DNA from: Circinella umbellata
Lineage: Eukaryota > Mucoromycota > Mucoromycetes > Mucorales > Lichtheimiaceae
DNA: 64,000 nt
NCBI GenBank assembly: GCA_025093555.1
Contig: JAIWNF010000078.1
Location: 98,684-162,683 of the forward strand
Direction: 5' to 3'
The notes under the pieces are model-generated. The model was not told where the DNA came from, ran no database searches, and was given only the letters and a program-made list of their open reading frames with translations. A program made the position numbers and the translations under genes. Below are positions 52,013 through 62,138 of this stretch, piece after piece. The first letter of the stretch is position 1. Each line of letters begins with the position of its first letter.

Positions 52013-55000
52013 ATGAAAGATATCAATATAAGAATAGGTACCCTCAACTGTCGCGGGTTACCCAAGACAGCTGAGCCTCAACGCAGTAAACATTTTATTC
52101 GCTTCTTACGATCTCAATCACTCGATATTTTAACTTTACAGGAAACACATGCCACTGATACAGACCTCCAATCCCGTTTTCATACACAATTTCAATCCTC
52201 CTCTTCTTTTTGGTCCCAACATGTTGGTATCGTTTCTCTCAACCCTGCTATCACATTTTCTCTCAATTCTTTTTACTTGGATGGTCGTGTCATGCATGTT
52301 ACTGCTTCTCATTTATCCTCTTTTTTTTCCCCTATTAATATTTTTGTCATATACGCCCCAGCTCGTTCTTCTCAACGAGAACCCTTTTATACCTCTTTAT
52401 CTCAATTGTCTATTTTTTCTACTCCTTCTATCGACCGTAGTGTTCTTTTAGGAGACTTTAATTATCAAATTCTTTCTTGCTCTCCCAGTGGGATACCTGA
52501 TATTTGGAAAACTCATCTTTCTTCTTTTTGGGTAGATTGTGTGACATCCCCTGGTTGTTGCCCTACCCCTACTTTTCTTCGTCACTCTTCCCGTTCTTGT
52601 CTTGATTATATTTTTATGTCTCATGACTTATACCCCTATACTTCCTCCCCTATTATTGATTTTATTAACCCACTATGGACTGATCATCAACTTGTTTCTA
52701 TAGAATTGCGCTTAGGCCAAGTTCCTCTTGGGCCTGGTATGTGGCATTGCAATCCTACATTAGCTCATGATGCTAAGTTCTGTAGTGAGTTATATCACGT
52801 GCTTGACAATGAATTTTTAACATTACCAGCATTTCTCTCCAAACAACAAATATGGGATCAGATTAAAATAATTACTGGCAAATTTGCACGTAAGTATTCA
52901 AGAAAAAAAGGTACACATAATCGACTTCATCTACGCTCTTTGCAAACAGAACGACGCCGCTATTTATCATCCCATAACAACACAGAAATACATCAAGACT
53001 CTTATTTGCTTTCACTTGAAGCCGAAATTGCTTCAGTTCAATCTGACATGGTACATATTGAAATATTGATGCTCTCCGTGCTGGTTTACGTTGGCGTGAA
53101 AATGGTGAACGCTCTGCTGGATATATAAAACGCTCTATTGAAGCTCGACAAACAAAACGCAACATTACTCAACTTCGTCATCCTATTACAGACCGTTTAT
53201 GTAATACTTCAGACACTATGACTGATGCTGCTCAACAATTTTATCAACAGCTATATACACCAGAACCTATCGACTTTACTGCTATTGATCATCTACTTCA
53301 ATCTGTACCGACTGGACTTCTATCATCATCAACTACACAATCGTTTTTATTATCTGCCTTTACTTTAGAGCAACTTATCGATGGTGCTAAACGTGCGCCA
53401 AGGGCAAGTAGCCCTGGAAGTGATGGATTGCCGTATCCAATTTTACGCCTCCTTTTTGAACACCCCTTAGCTGGTAGCCTCGCTGTTAATATTTACAATG
53501 AGGCACTTCATGCTGGTGTTTTTCCTGATTCTTGGACTGCCACCCGTTTGTGTCTATTACCCAAAAAAGGGGATTTGTCTTTATTGTCTAATTGGCGTCC
53601 AATTTCATTAATTAATACTGATGCCAAGGTGCTTAGTCGATTGGTAAATGACAGAGTGCTTCCTGCCATTCGGCCGATTATCTCTCCCGTACAAACTGGT
53701 TTTTTGGCAGGTAAGTTCATTGGGGATAATGGTTTAGCTGCTCGCCTAATTATGGAATATGCTCGGCATTATCGTCTTCCTGGAGTGGGTATTATGTTGG
53801 ACCAGTTCAAGGCTTATGATCGTGTTCATCCCACCTACCTACGTCGTGTTCTCCTCCACATTGGTCTACCAACATCACTCGTTCTGTCACTTTGTACTCT
53901 GTTTTTCAGTACAACTCTTTCTGTTATGGTCAATGGGTTTCTTAGTGGTCCTATCAATCAAGGTAGAGGTTTACGCCAAGGTGATCCAATTTCGCCAGTT
54001 TTATTCAACCTTGCATTTGATCCACTATTACGCATTATACTGGATGATCCACTCTTTCATGGCTTTTCTTTCAACAAAAGTCTTGGTATGCTTCCTTTGG
54101 TAGCACCTGCCCCGATCAAAGTTTTGGGCTATGCTGATGACGCACTATTTTTTTTATCTGATTTCAATGATTTCCATCGCCTCCAAGCTTCTCTCTCTAT
54201 ATATAGCAGGGCATCCAATGCTAAGGTTAATTACCTTAAAACTGAAGCTATCTCCTTGTCTGGTGCTCGTCAACAAGAATGGCAAGATCTTCTACAATCA
54301 GCTGACATTAATGCTTGGCATGATTATCGTTCTTTATCCGCTGTTCGCTACCTTGGATATCCCTTGGCCTCTACCTCATCTCAATTGAATGCCTTTTTAG
54401 ATGGTCTCTTGGTTAAGCTCCAGACTGCCAGTGATATTCATCTACAACGAGGATTATCTATTCAAGGCCGGAGTACTGTAATAAATACTCTTATTATGTC
54501 AAAAATCTGGCATGTGTTACGGATTACCCCAGTTTCAAAACAATTCCACCAACGTATACGTAGTTTAGTGACTCGATTCCTTATGTACAGAATGTTTCCT
54601 CCTGTTAAATATAACACACTCATATTACCCAAATTTATAGGTGGTTTAGGTATTTTGGATTCAAGATTACAACAACAAGCACTGCAGTTACGATGGCTTT
54701 CTTCTTTATTTTCTAATTCTTCTCCCTCTTTTCTTTCTTGCTTTTTATCTTATTTTTTAACTTCTACTTCACATTGTGTGGATCCCCTTTTACCATTACT
54801 TTTTCCTTCTCTACGCTCTCCTACTCTTCGTTCTATTCATACACTTTCATCTTTATTCTCTGCTATTGATGAACTTCAAGCAGGACCATTGCTTACTGAT
54901 CCATCTATGGCAACCTGTCTCTGTCTGCCTCTATCATTCGTCATACAAACTGTTGCGGGATCATCCTATATTCCAACAAAATTTTTATCTACTTTACGCG

Positions 55001-55830
55001 TTGCTGATGCGTACTTGTTTGATACCAATATTAATCGTCTTCGTCCTAGAACTAGGGCCGAACTTGGTGTTGGCCGAAACTCGATTATTCAGTTGTTCTG
55101 TGCTTTAGATACTGGAAAATGTTTGATTTCTGATTATCTTGCTCGTGCTTTGCTACCTGGTGCTCCCATTCTGGTTTCCACTGGTTTTTATATTGGTCAG
55201 GTTGACTTCACGCCTTTTTATAATCGACTCCAAATCAACTCCATACCTCTACATCAATGTACCACTCGCACTTATCGTCTCTCTCGTCAACATTCCACAA
55301 TCACTATGGTTACAGATGATCCATCTTATCCTTCCCTCACCAAGTCTAAATGGGAAGTATTTTGGAAAGCTCGTATCCTACCAGCTGCTCGTACTATTTG
55401 GTGGAGAGCTTTACACAACAAAATTTCATGCCGCTCAATACTGCACCATATTTTGCCTACTCATTTTGACAATGATCTATGTCCCCTTGGGGATTCTCAA
55501 ACTGATTCTGTTTCTCACTTTTTGTTCTCTTGTGAATCCAAATGGATTGTTTGGCAACAAGTACTCCAGGATTGTACTCTTACACCAGTTTCTCAAGAAA
55601 TGATTTCCAATGCCATCTTCAAACTTCATATGCCAAACTGGAATTCCTTTCCATCACCACTTTCACCTATTCAACTACTCTCAGGTACGCTGATAGGGGT
55701 ATGGAGAGCCCATTGGTTACTTGTTTTCTCTTCTGTTCCCTTTACACCTAGCAACGTTATTGATTCTACTCACAAACTTCTTATTAACTTCCGCCAGGAA
55801 GAGGCTCTCTTTGACCGCCAACCTCCTTAA
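52013..55830 (+). pseudogene. LINE ORF2: AP-type endonuclease plus reverse transcriptase, one frameshift
   Basis: The first frame (52013-53128) is an endonuclease of the exonuclease-endonuclease-phosphatase family: LNCRGL, QETHA, LGDFN, SCLDYIF and WTDHQLV supply the expected Asn, Glu, Asp/Asn, Asp and Asp-His residues. Near 53060 a one-base shift moves to the second frame (RWRENGERSAGYIKR onwards), which runs to 55830. It encodes reverse transcriptase motifs LLPKKG and NWRPISL, motif A with Asp in FKAYDRV, RQGDPISPVLFNLAF and the catalytic YADD. A C-terminal zinc-type motif (C..HFLFSC) closes the frame. The order matches L1/Tad-type fungal LINEs. All catalytic residues are present, so decay is slight. 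The clade was not assigned by phylogeny. Confidence 0.9.
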
Positions 55831-56064
55831 TCCTTATCCCCCATATATAATTAAAAAAAAAAAAAAAACCCCTTATATAGTTTAAATCATCTTTTCGATA
55901 ATACCCTAATTCTCTTACTTTTCTTTATCTTCCTTTTCTTCCTTTTTCTCTGTGCCGTAGAATATCCTTTATTAGTATTGCAGTGTATTGTATTATTGTG
56001 TCTTGTTTCTGTCTATCCAACCACTGTTGTCTCATAATTCAGTGGCCGCCAATAAATTCATTTT

Positions 56065-56507
56065 CTTGAAGTTTTTTAAAAAAAAAAAAAGACAAAACAA
56101 TACAAGGCAATTTAATAAACTTCAGTTCAATTATTGTTCTTTTGGGTCTCGTTGACTTTTATAACGTCTCTTTTATTTTATTTAATTCTATTGATATAAC
56201 ACTATACACACACACACACACAAAAGCATTTAATAGTTTAGTTCATCTTGATTATACCCTAATTCTTTCTTTTTCTTGCTTTGAAATTATTAACACTATT
56301 TATATTAAATCCTAATCAATGAACGGGTATATCAATATGCGTGTATGAAACAATGAAATTCTTCCGATTTGTTAATGACGATGAATAATGACAATAAGAT
56401 ATGTGTACATTATGTCCTATACGTTTTACCGTTGATAAAATAATATATCAACGCAGCTGTCAAATAGTAACATTAAAGAAGACAGACTTCTTTAATATTG
56501 AGAGTCA
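56065..56507. other. Spacer holding a second LINE-like 3' tail and a (CA)n run
   Basis: TAGTTTAGTTCATCTTGATT followed by ATACCCTAATTCTTTC (about 56236-56272) repeats the sequence just after the LINE poly(A) (about 55878-55916), pointing to a related retroelement tail. A CA repeat lies at 56206-56222. Confidence 0.4.
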
Positions 56508-56769
56508 TTGAAACGCAAAGTGAAATATCAAAATGTCAGTGAAACATATTTGAAAAATGCTGTATTTAAATATATAATATTAAATGACCGTTATAACCAA
56601 GCCATTGTACGTTGGATACAACACACATTCTTCAAAAGGTTTCTACCAATGGATCATATTGTTGATCATGTTATCTCATCCATTAATGCTAACGCAGCTA
56701 CTCGGCGTATTGAAGTGGGCATCCATTGACTAAAGCAGAGTACTTTTTATGGATTGCACTTTGGACTTA
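56508..56769 (+). pseudogene. PiggyBac-like transposase, left fragment
   Basis: The frame from 56508 includes FLPMDHIVDHVISSINANAA. A frameshift near 56725 leads into PLTKAEYFLWIALWTY, which ends at the inserted element. The words fit the N-terminal part of the PiggyBac transposase domain (text before 'T..E...F....I.M'). Joined to 62141, the sense continues as WTY-MTWLPCSDRGFYW, so this is the left half of one gene cut by the 56770-62138 insertion. Confidence 0.65.
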
Positions 56770-56916
56770 CGTTAAAATTTATATATTTATTAAGACGAAA
56801 TTAAGTGAGCACGCGCTGATCTCAGCCTATTGCTCTCGTCAGTTCAGAGAAAAACAAAGCTCGGTCCTGAAAAACCTGCTGGGCAGTAGGAAAAAGGGTT
56901 GGGAACTTTGGACTTA

Positions 56917-57188
56917 CATTGAAATTATATATTTTATTAAAGACGAAATTAATTGAGCACACGCTGATTCAGCTTCTTGCTCTCGTCGGCTCACGAAGAG
57001 GGGTACTGAAAAACCTGCGGGGCAACAGGAAAAATGTGAGGGTTGCAACATCAGTAAATGGGAATACAAAAATAAAAGAAGAAAAATATGGTTCAGTTAT
57101 AGTAACTAGGGGGAGGTTGACAGCATCTATGCTAAATGGAAGGGTTGGTAAAAACTATGATGTTAGGGAAAATAGCAAGAGTCACTTG

Positions 57189-57233
<45 letters not shown>

Positions 57234-58428
57234 TGCTGTAGATTCAAAGCTGATGGCGCTTTGGTACTATAGAATTTGAATCTGTAGTGTTGGTTACAGT
57301 GGACGAGGGCTTGACATGATATGATCATAGTCTGCTTGATTGATCCATCCTTGTGAATTGAAAAAACTTGCTATTTTACCAATTAGGGTAAAAGGTTGTG
57401 TTGCAATGGCGCACAGGCATCGAGTTCGATGATATTGCTTGGAAATAGTATCTCGTTCAGGAGCGGAACATTTTTTATACTTTGGATCTTTAAGGTTATC
57501 CGGATGAGTTGGGTCAAAATCTTTAAGAACGGGAACCTTGGCAATTTGCATAATGGATATGATTTCAGGTAAGTATTGGCGGTGTACTAGTAGACCGATA
57601 ATGTTTCTATCAGGGAAAGAGATATCTAAAATACGTGAGGTATTGATGTTCAAGTGGCGAAGTAGTTTGCGTGTTTCTTGTCTTGTGGTACGTTGTTGAC
57701 ATGGAATATGGACGTAGTTGAATTTTGGTTGGGTAGTAGGAAATTGGAAAAAATTACTGGCTTCAGTAGTGTTGGTTACACATATATTATTTATGCTGGC
57801 GGGGTTACTGTCGAATACTTGTCGAAGTTTTTTGTTGGGTGGTTCGTGAGTAGTAGGACTAATAGAAGTAGTTGGTGCAGGACGAGCCTGTTTGATACGT
57901 TCTGTAGGTTGTGGAGGTGTTGTTACAGTCAGCTTAGTAGTAATAATTTTACTATTTGCTGAAGGTGGAGGTTTTTCATGATGGTGATTGAGTGCTGGTT
58001 CATTTTGGTGAATTTTGGGTGGTGGTGACTTTGACGATGTCGGTTGTGATGGTGACAATGTCAATGTCGTTTGTGGCAAAGTGGTTTTTGTTTTGTCCAA
58101 TGTAGTTGACATGGGTGTAAGAGACATTGAGAACACGGAATGAGTGCTCAAAAATGGTGGTGGTTGAGTCGTTTTTTTCTCGAGAGCTGTTTCAAGTTCC
58201 TTGACTTTGGCTCGCAAGGATTCACAGAGCTTGGTAACACGAGCAAATTGCTGACGGTAGTATTGTTCATTATCTTTGGCCTGGCGAAGAAGATCCTTAG
58301 GGGACAGGCGGAACGAATCCGCTGCCTTCCGAACTTCCTCTGTGGTAGGTTTGTGGTAGGGTTTCGTAATGGTTTTGGCTGTATGCTAAACACTTTTCAA
58401 AAAAAGTGTTTTAAAAGCGGAAAAAGGC
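56917..58428 (+). repeat. 1.5 kb inverted arm C
   Basis: Reverse complement of 60627-62138 (matching positions add to 119055). It includes a 41-base poly(T) at 57191-57231, the same length as the poly(A) in the other arm. Near identity indicates a very recent duplication or gene conversion. Confidence 0.92.
57294..58385 (-). CDS. ORF1-like retroposon protein, copy in arm C
   Basis: An open frame of about 363 codons on the minus strand without an upstream ATG (the frame starts after an in-frame TAG). The order is: a helical, charged N-terminal segment that could form a coiled coil (DLLRQAKDNEQYYRQQF, then VKELETALEKK), a Pro/Thr/Ser-rich linker, and a conserved C-terminal domain with RILDISFPDRNIIGLLVH. 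The latter is clearly related to the 459-residue protein at 58889. The frame is followed downstream by a 41-base poly(A) (on its strand), so it looks like the single ORF of a poly(A) retroposon. The start codon is unclear: first Met about 85 codons in, or an unseen exon. Confidence 0.6.
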   Translation of the reverse strand, partial: HTAKTITKPYHKPTTEEVRKAADSFRLSPKDLLRQAKDNEQYYRQQFARVTKLCESLRAKVKELETALEKKTTQPPPFLSTHSVFSMSLTPMSTTLDKTKTTLPQTTLTLSPSQPTSSKSPPPKIHQNEPALNHHHEKPPPSANSKIITTKLTVTTPPQPTERIKQARPAPTTSISPTTHEPPNKKLRQVFDSNPASINNICVTNTTEASNFFQFPTTQPKFNYVHIPCQQRTTRQETRKLLRHLNINTSRILDISFPDRNIIGLLVHRQYLPEIISIMQIAKVPVLKDFDPTHPDNLKDPKYKKCSAPERDTISKQYHRTRCLCAIATQPFTLIGKIASFFNSQGWINQADYDHIMSSPRPL

Positions 58429-58440
58429 CCATGTCATGTA

Positions 58441-58763
58441 CAGTCGAACCCCACTTTTTGCACAGGTGGGATTTAGGCCAAGAGGCGTGCAAAAAGCGGG
58501 GGTGTGCAAAAATCGGGGGTAAAAAAAGAAAGGAAAATAGAATAGCCGTTAATCTGGCAGCTATTATTAATATATTGATAGATGTGCAAAGTTCCTGACT
58601 ATAAAAGCTATAAAAATGGTCCAATATTACTGGTCCTATTTCATCTCAGCATAAGTAAATATAAAAGTGGGTGTGCAAAGTGCAAAAAGCGGGGGTTGTG
58701 CAAAAGGTGTGCAAAAACCGGGGGTGTGCAAAAAGCGGGAGTGCAAAAAGCGGGGTTCGACTG
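58441..58763. mobile_element. Pogo/Tigger-like MITE with 23-base TIRs
   Basis: CAGTCGAACCCC(A/G)CTTTTTGCAC forms the terminal repeats (58441-58463; inverted at 58741-58763, one mismatch). TA is duplicated on both sides (58439-58440, 58764-58765). The interior holds tandem GTGCAAAAAGCGGGG-like words. TA target and CAGT ends fit Tc1/mariner-pogo elements. No transposase is present. The restored flank (CATGTCATGTAAGTCCAAAG) is the reverse complement of the PiggyBac target used by the larger insertion. Confidence 0.8.
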
Positions 58764-58888
58764 TAAGTCCAAAGGGGGCTCTCTTCCGTTTTTCATCACT
58801 TTTTGAAAAAACTGACCAATCACATAACTGATACACATCGAGACAAACAAGACAACCAACACTCTATATTTTATACAACAATTAGCAC

Positions 58889-60268
58889 ATGTCAGTGAGT
58901 AACTCACAACAACGTGCAAGGTCGGCGCTACCTCTGCTAACATCAGAACAACTTACTCAACGATCCCTCATCCACCTTACGAAAACCCAACTTCATACAC
59001 TTAATGAACGCTTCGATCATCATTGTGATGTTATCCAGTGCTACTCCTGCAAAATACAAGATCAACTCAGTCGCCAAGGCACAGTTAAAATCAAAGCTTC
59101 TCCCCTTCCATATCCTCGCTTCTTATGTAAGAAGTGTGGTAAAGTCAATAACGTAAATCATATCTTAGCAGCCTTAACAGCTATCTCATCTGATCATGAA
59201 GACAATGACAATAGTGATACTACAGAAAGTAGTGAATCCTCTGTTGCCCCTCAAACACGTACATATGGAACACACATCCCATCGCAGTACAACGAAGTAG
59301 CCCCGACACCAATGCATAATTATGTAACACAACCCCTCATGGAAAGATTTGCTGATACCGCATTTGAACACCATCAAGCAATGCCTGAATTTTTAACATC
59401 CATGATGAAAACTATTGACTCTTTACAACAAGAACAAAAACGCCAACAACAACATATAATCGAGCTGCTTCCACTTCTCACACAACTTGAGCAACGAAAC
59501 CAACAACTGTCAGCAGCCAAATCACAAATTCACAAATTGGAAACCACAGTAACACAACTGCAACAACAATTAAAAGAAAATACCTTAACTAATGATTCTG
59601 CACAACCAAAAACCGTACACAATACCAACAAACCAACCAATAATCCTTGGCACGATGTATCACGATTACACAAATTAAAAAAACAAACCCGACGACCCCG
59701 ACTTTCTCCTGCAATCATAGAACGACGCCAACAAGCTGCAGCCAGAGCTTTTATGCTACCTTCTAAAACCCAAGGTTTTGACTATATTTATTTTCCACAC
59801 AAAGGACGCAAGCCCATATCCGAAACTAGACGAGATCTACGACGTCTTGAAATTGAAAACAATCGTATTCTTGACATCCACTACCCTGATCGTAATATTA
59901 TTGGCTTTCTTATACACAATGATTACCGACAAGAACTCATGGACGCCATGGCAAAACGCTCTCTTTACCCACATGATACATATGATCCTTTTGATCCAGA
60001 CAATATTCGAGATCCCAAACTGGTAAATCTACCAGAAGATGAACGTGCAATGCTTGCTGTTGAACATGTCAACCGCCGTATAATCCGATCTCTTAACTAT
60101 ATACGTAAACCTGTCCGGTTTGCAGTTGCCCGCGACTTCTACCAAAAGAATTTCATTGATGACTCAGACCTAACCACCGTATTAAATGGAGAACAACTTA
60201 CTTCTCATTTTGATAACAATGAAGAAGAAGACCAAGATCTAGATCTAATTGGTAATAGTAGTCCATAA
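58889..60268 (+). CDS. ORF1-like protein of a single-ORF poly(A) retroposon
   Basis: An intact frame of 459 residues. The N-terminal part has a possible zinc pair CYSC and CKKC (about 51-82). Then come an acidic/Ser stretch, a long Gln-rich coiled coil (about 175-250), a basic Pro/Arg patch, and a C-terminal domain with FDYIYFPHKGRKPISETRR and RILDIHYPDRNIIGFLIH. The latter aligns by eye with the ORFs in the inverted arms (RILDISFPDRNIIGLLVH). The frame ends about 65 bases before a 16-base poly(A) (60334-60349), and no reverse transcriptase follows. It therefore resembles the half-LINE (ORF1-only) elements of mammals in layout. It is not evidently related to ORF1 of the LINE at 50.6 kb. Function inferred: RNA binding or multimerisation for retroposition in trans. 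Confidence 0.75.
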   Translation: MSVSNSQQRARSALPLLTSEQLTQRSLIHLTKTQLHTLNERFDHHCDVIQCYSCKIQDQLSRQGTVKIKASPLPYPRFLCKKCGKVNNVNHILAALTAISSDHEDNDNSDTTESSESSVAPQTRTYGTHIPSQYNEVAPTPMHNYVTQPLMERFADTAFEHHQAMPEFLTSMMKTIDSLQQEQKRQQQHIIELLPLLTQLEQRNQQLSAAKSQIHKLETTVTQLQQQLKENTLTNDSAQPKTVHNTNKPTNNPWHDVSRLHKLKKQTRRPRLSPAIIERRQQAAARAFMLPSKTQGFDYIYFPHKGRKPISETRRDLRRLEIENNRILDIHYPDRNIIGFLIHNDYRQELMDAMAKRSLYPHDTYDPFDPDNIRDPKLVNLPEDERAMLAVEHVNRRIIRSLNYIRKPVRFAVARDFYQKNFIDDSDLTTVLNGEQLTSHFDNNEEEDQDLDLIGNSSP

Positions 60269-60349
60269 AATATCTGCCCTCTCCTCTATTCCTATTTCAT
60301 TTCATTTCGTTCCATATTATATAATTATACTACAAAAAAAAAAAAAAAA

Positions 60350-60626
60350 CCATCTCTGTTCGTCATACTATAAAGTTCTACTTTATTGTTCCTTCTATTC
60401 CACTTAATAGTAGTAACCCTCTCTTCTCACCACACCTAAATAGCACACAACTATTTCGATTATTCTTGTAACTCAAATCTGATCCCTTGACCTTTTTCCT
60501 GTCTCAACTCAGGTTTTTCATGTCCTAGCCTTCTGAACTGACGAGAGCAAGAAGCTGAAATCAGCGTGTGCTCAATTAATTTCGTCATAATAATAAAAAC
60601 TTATAATTTCAACGTAAGTCCAAAGT
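60350..60626. other. Element flank with a third copy of the CGTTGAAATT-type end
   Basis: 60535-60614 is a diverged inverted copy of the outer end of the composite insertion (GACGAGAGCAAGAAGCTGAA, later TTTCAACG), followed by TA and AGTCCAAAGTGC, which is a copied piece of the PiggyBac gene. Confidence 0.5.
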
Positions 60627-61821
60627 GCCTTTTTCCGCTTTTAAAACACTTTTTTTGAAAAGTGTTTAGCATACAGCCAAAACCATTACGAAACCCTACT
60701 GCAAACCTACCACAGAGGAAGTTCGGAAGGCAGCGGATTCGTTCCGCCTGTCCCCTAAGGATCTTCTTCGCCAGGCCAAAGATAATGAACAATACTACCG
60801 TCAGCAATTTGCTCGTGTTACCAAGCTCTGTGAATCCTTGCGAGCCAAAGTCAAGGAACTTGAAACAGCTCTCGAGAAAAAAACGACTCAACCACCACCA
60901 TTTTTGAGCACTCATTCCGTGTTCTCAATGTCTCTTACACCCATGTCAACTACATTGGACAAAACAAAAACCACTTTGCCACAAACGACATTGACATTGT
61001 CACCATCACAACCGACATCGTCAAAGTCACCACCACCCAAAATTCACCAAAATGAACCAGCACTCAATCACCATCATGAAAAACCTCCACCTTCAGCAAA
61101 TAGTAAAATTATTACTACTAAGCTGACTGTAACAACACCTCCACAACCTACAGAACGTATCAAACAGGCTCGTCCTGCACCAACTACTTCTATTAGTCCT
61201 ACTACTCACGAACCACCCAACAAAAAACTTCGACAAGTATTCGACAGTAACCCCGCCAGCATAAATAATATATGTGTAACCAACACTACTGAAGCCAGTA
61301 ATTTTTTCCAATTTCCTACTACCCAACCAAAATTCAACTACGTCCATATTCCATGTCAACAACGTACCACAAGACAAGAAACACGCAAACTACTTCGCCA
61401 CTTGAACATCAATACCTCACGTATTTTAGATATCTCTTTCCCTGATAGAAACATTATCGGTCTACTAGTACACCGCCAATACTTACCTGAAATCATATCC
61501 ATTATGCAAATTGCCAAGGTTCCCGTTCTTAAAGATTTTGACCCAACTCATCCAGATAACCTTAAAGATCCAAAGTATAAAAAATGTTCCGCTCCTGAAC
61601 GAGATACTATTTCCAAGCAATATCATCGAACTCGATGCCTGTGCGCCATTGCAACACAACCTTTTACCCTAATTGGTAAAATAGCAAGTTTTTTCAATTC
61701 ACAAGGATGGATCAATCAAGCAGACTATGATCATATCATGTCAAGCCCTCGTCCACTGTAACCAACACTACAGATTCAAATTCTATAGTACCAAAGCGCC
61801 ATCAGCTTTGAATCTACAGCA

Positions 61822-61866
<45 letters not shown>

Positions 61867-62138
61867 CAAGTGACTCTTGCTATTTTCCCTAACATCATAG
61901 TTTTTACCAACCCTTCCATTTAGCATAGATGCTGTCAACCTCCCCCTAGTTACTATAACTGAACCATATTTTTCTTCTTTTATTTTTGTATTCCCATTTA
62001 CTGATGTTGCAACCCTCACATTTTTCCTGTTGCCCCGCAGGTTTTTCAGTACCCCTCTTCGTGAGCCGACGAGAGCAAGAAGCTGAATCAGCGTGTGCTC
62101 AATTAATTTCGTCTTTAATAAAATATATAATTTCAACG
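60627..62138 (-). repeat. 1.5 kb inverted arm D
   Basis: Partner of arm C (56917-58428). It ends at AATTTCAACG, followed by TA and the right half of the PiggyBac-like gene. Confidence 0.92.
60670..61761 (+). CDS. ORF1-like retroposon protein, copy in arm D
   Basis: Identical in its main 307 codons to the copy in arm C. It is open from the codon after an in-frame TAG at 60667, without ATG before a Met in the Pro/Thr-rich linker. A 41-base poly(A) begins at 61824, about 60 bases after the stop. The unique-looking sequence from 61865 to about 62060 that follows the poly(A) is also in arm C, so the retroposon inserted first and the whole unit was then copied in inverted orientation. Confidence 0.6.
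   Translation, partial: HTAKTITKPYCKPTTEEVRKAADSFRLSPKDLLRQAKDNEQYYRQQFARVTKLCESLRAKVKELETALEKKTTQPPPFLSTHSVFSMSLTPMSTTLDKTKTTLPQTTLTLSPSQPTSSKSPPPKIHQNEPALNHHHEKPPPSANSKIITTKLTVTTPPQPTERIKQARPAPTTSISPTTHEPPNKKLRQVFDSNPASINNICVTNTTEASNFFQFPTTQPKFNYVHIPCQQRTTRQETRKLLRHLNINTSRILDISFPDRNIIGLLVHRQYLPEIISIMQIAKVPVLKDFDPTHPDNLKDPKYKKCSAPERDTISKQYHRTRCLCAIATQPFTLIGKIASFFNSQGWINQADYDHIMSSPRPL

Larger units (their letters stand above)
50510..56064 (+). mobile_element. LINE retrotransposon bracketed by short inverted repeats
   Basis: Contains ORF1, ORF2 and a 16-base poly(A) at 55853-55868, all on the plus strand. AAAATGAATTTATTGGCGGC at 50510 and about 35 further bases reappear inverted at 56010-56064 with a few mismatches. 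LINEs do not normally have terminal inverted repeats, so either the LINE lies inside a MITE-like element or these are two opposed copies of another repeat. A further poly(A) (56077-56089) and GACAAAACAATACA (56090) follow; the same word occurs at 50567. Confidence 0.75.
56770..62138. mobile_element. Composite TA-flanked insertion inside the PiggyBac-like gene
   Basis: Flanked by TA (56768-56769 and 62139-62140). The outer ends read CGTT(A/G)AAATT and its reverse complement AATTTCAACG. Removing it restores the transposase reading GGACTTACATGACATGG. The left end is tandemly duplicated: 56770-56914 repeats the first about 145 bases of the unit at 56917, together with the copied flank ACTTTGGACTTA. 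Inside lie two 1.5 kb inverted arms, a MITE and an ORF1-only retroposon. Confidence 0.65.

Noticed and set aside
54776..55603. Overlapping Leu/Phe-rich ORFs within the LINE reverse transcriptase
   Set aside because: Alternative-frame shadows of ORF2.
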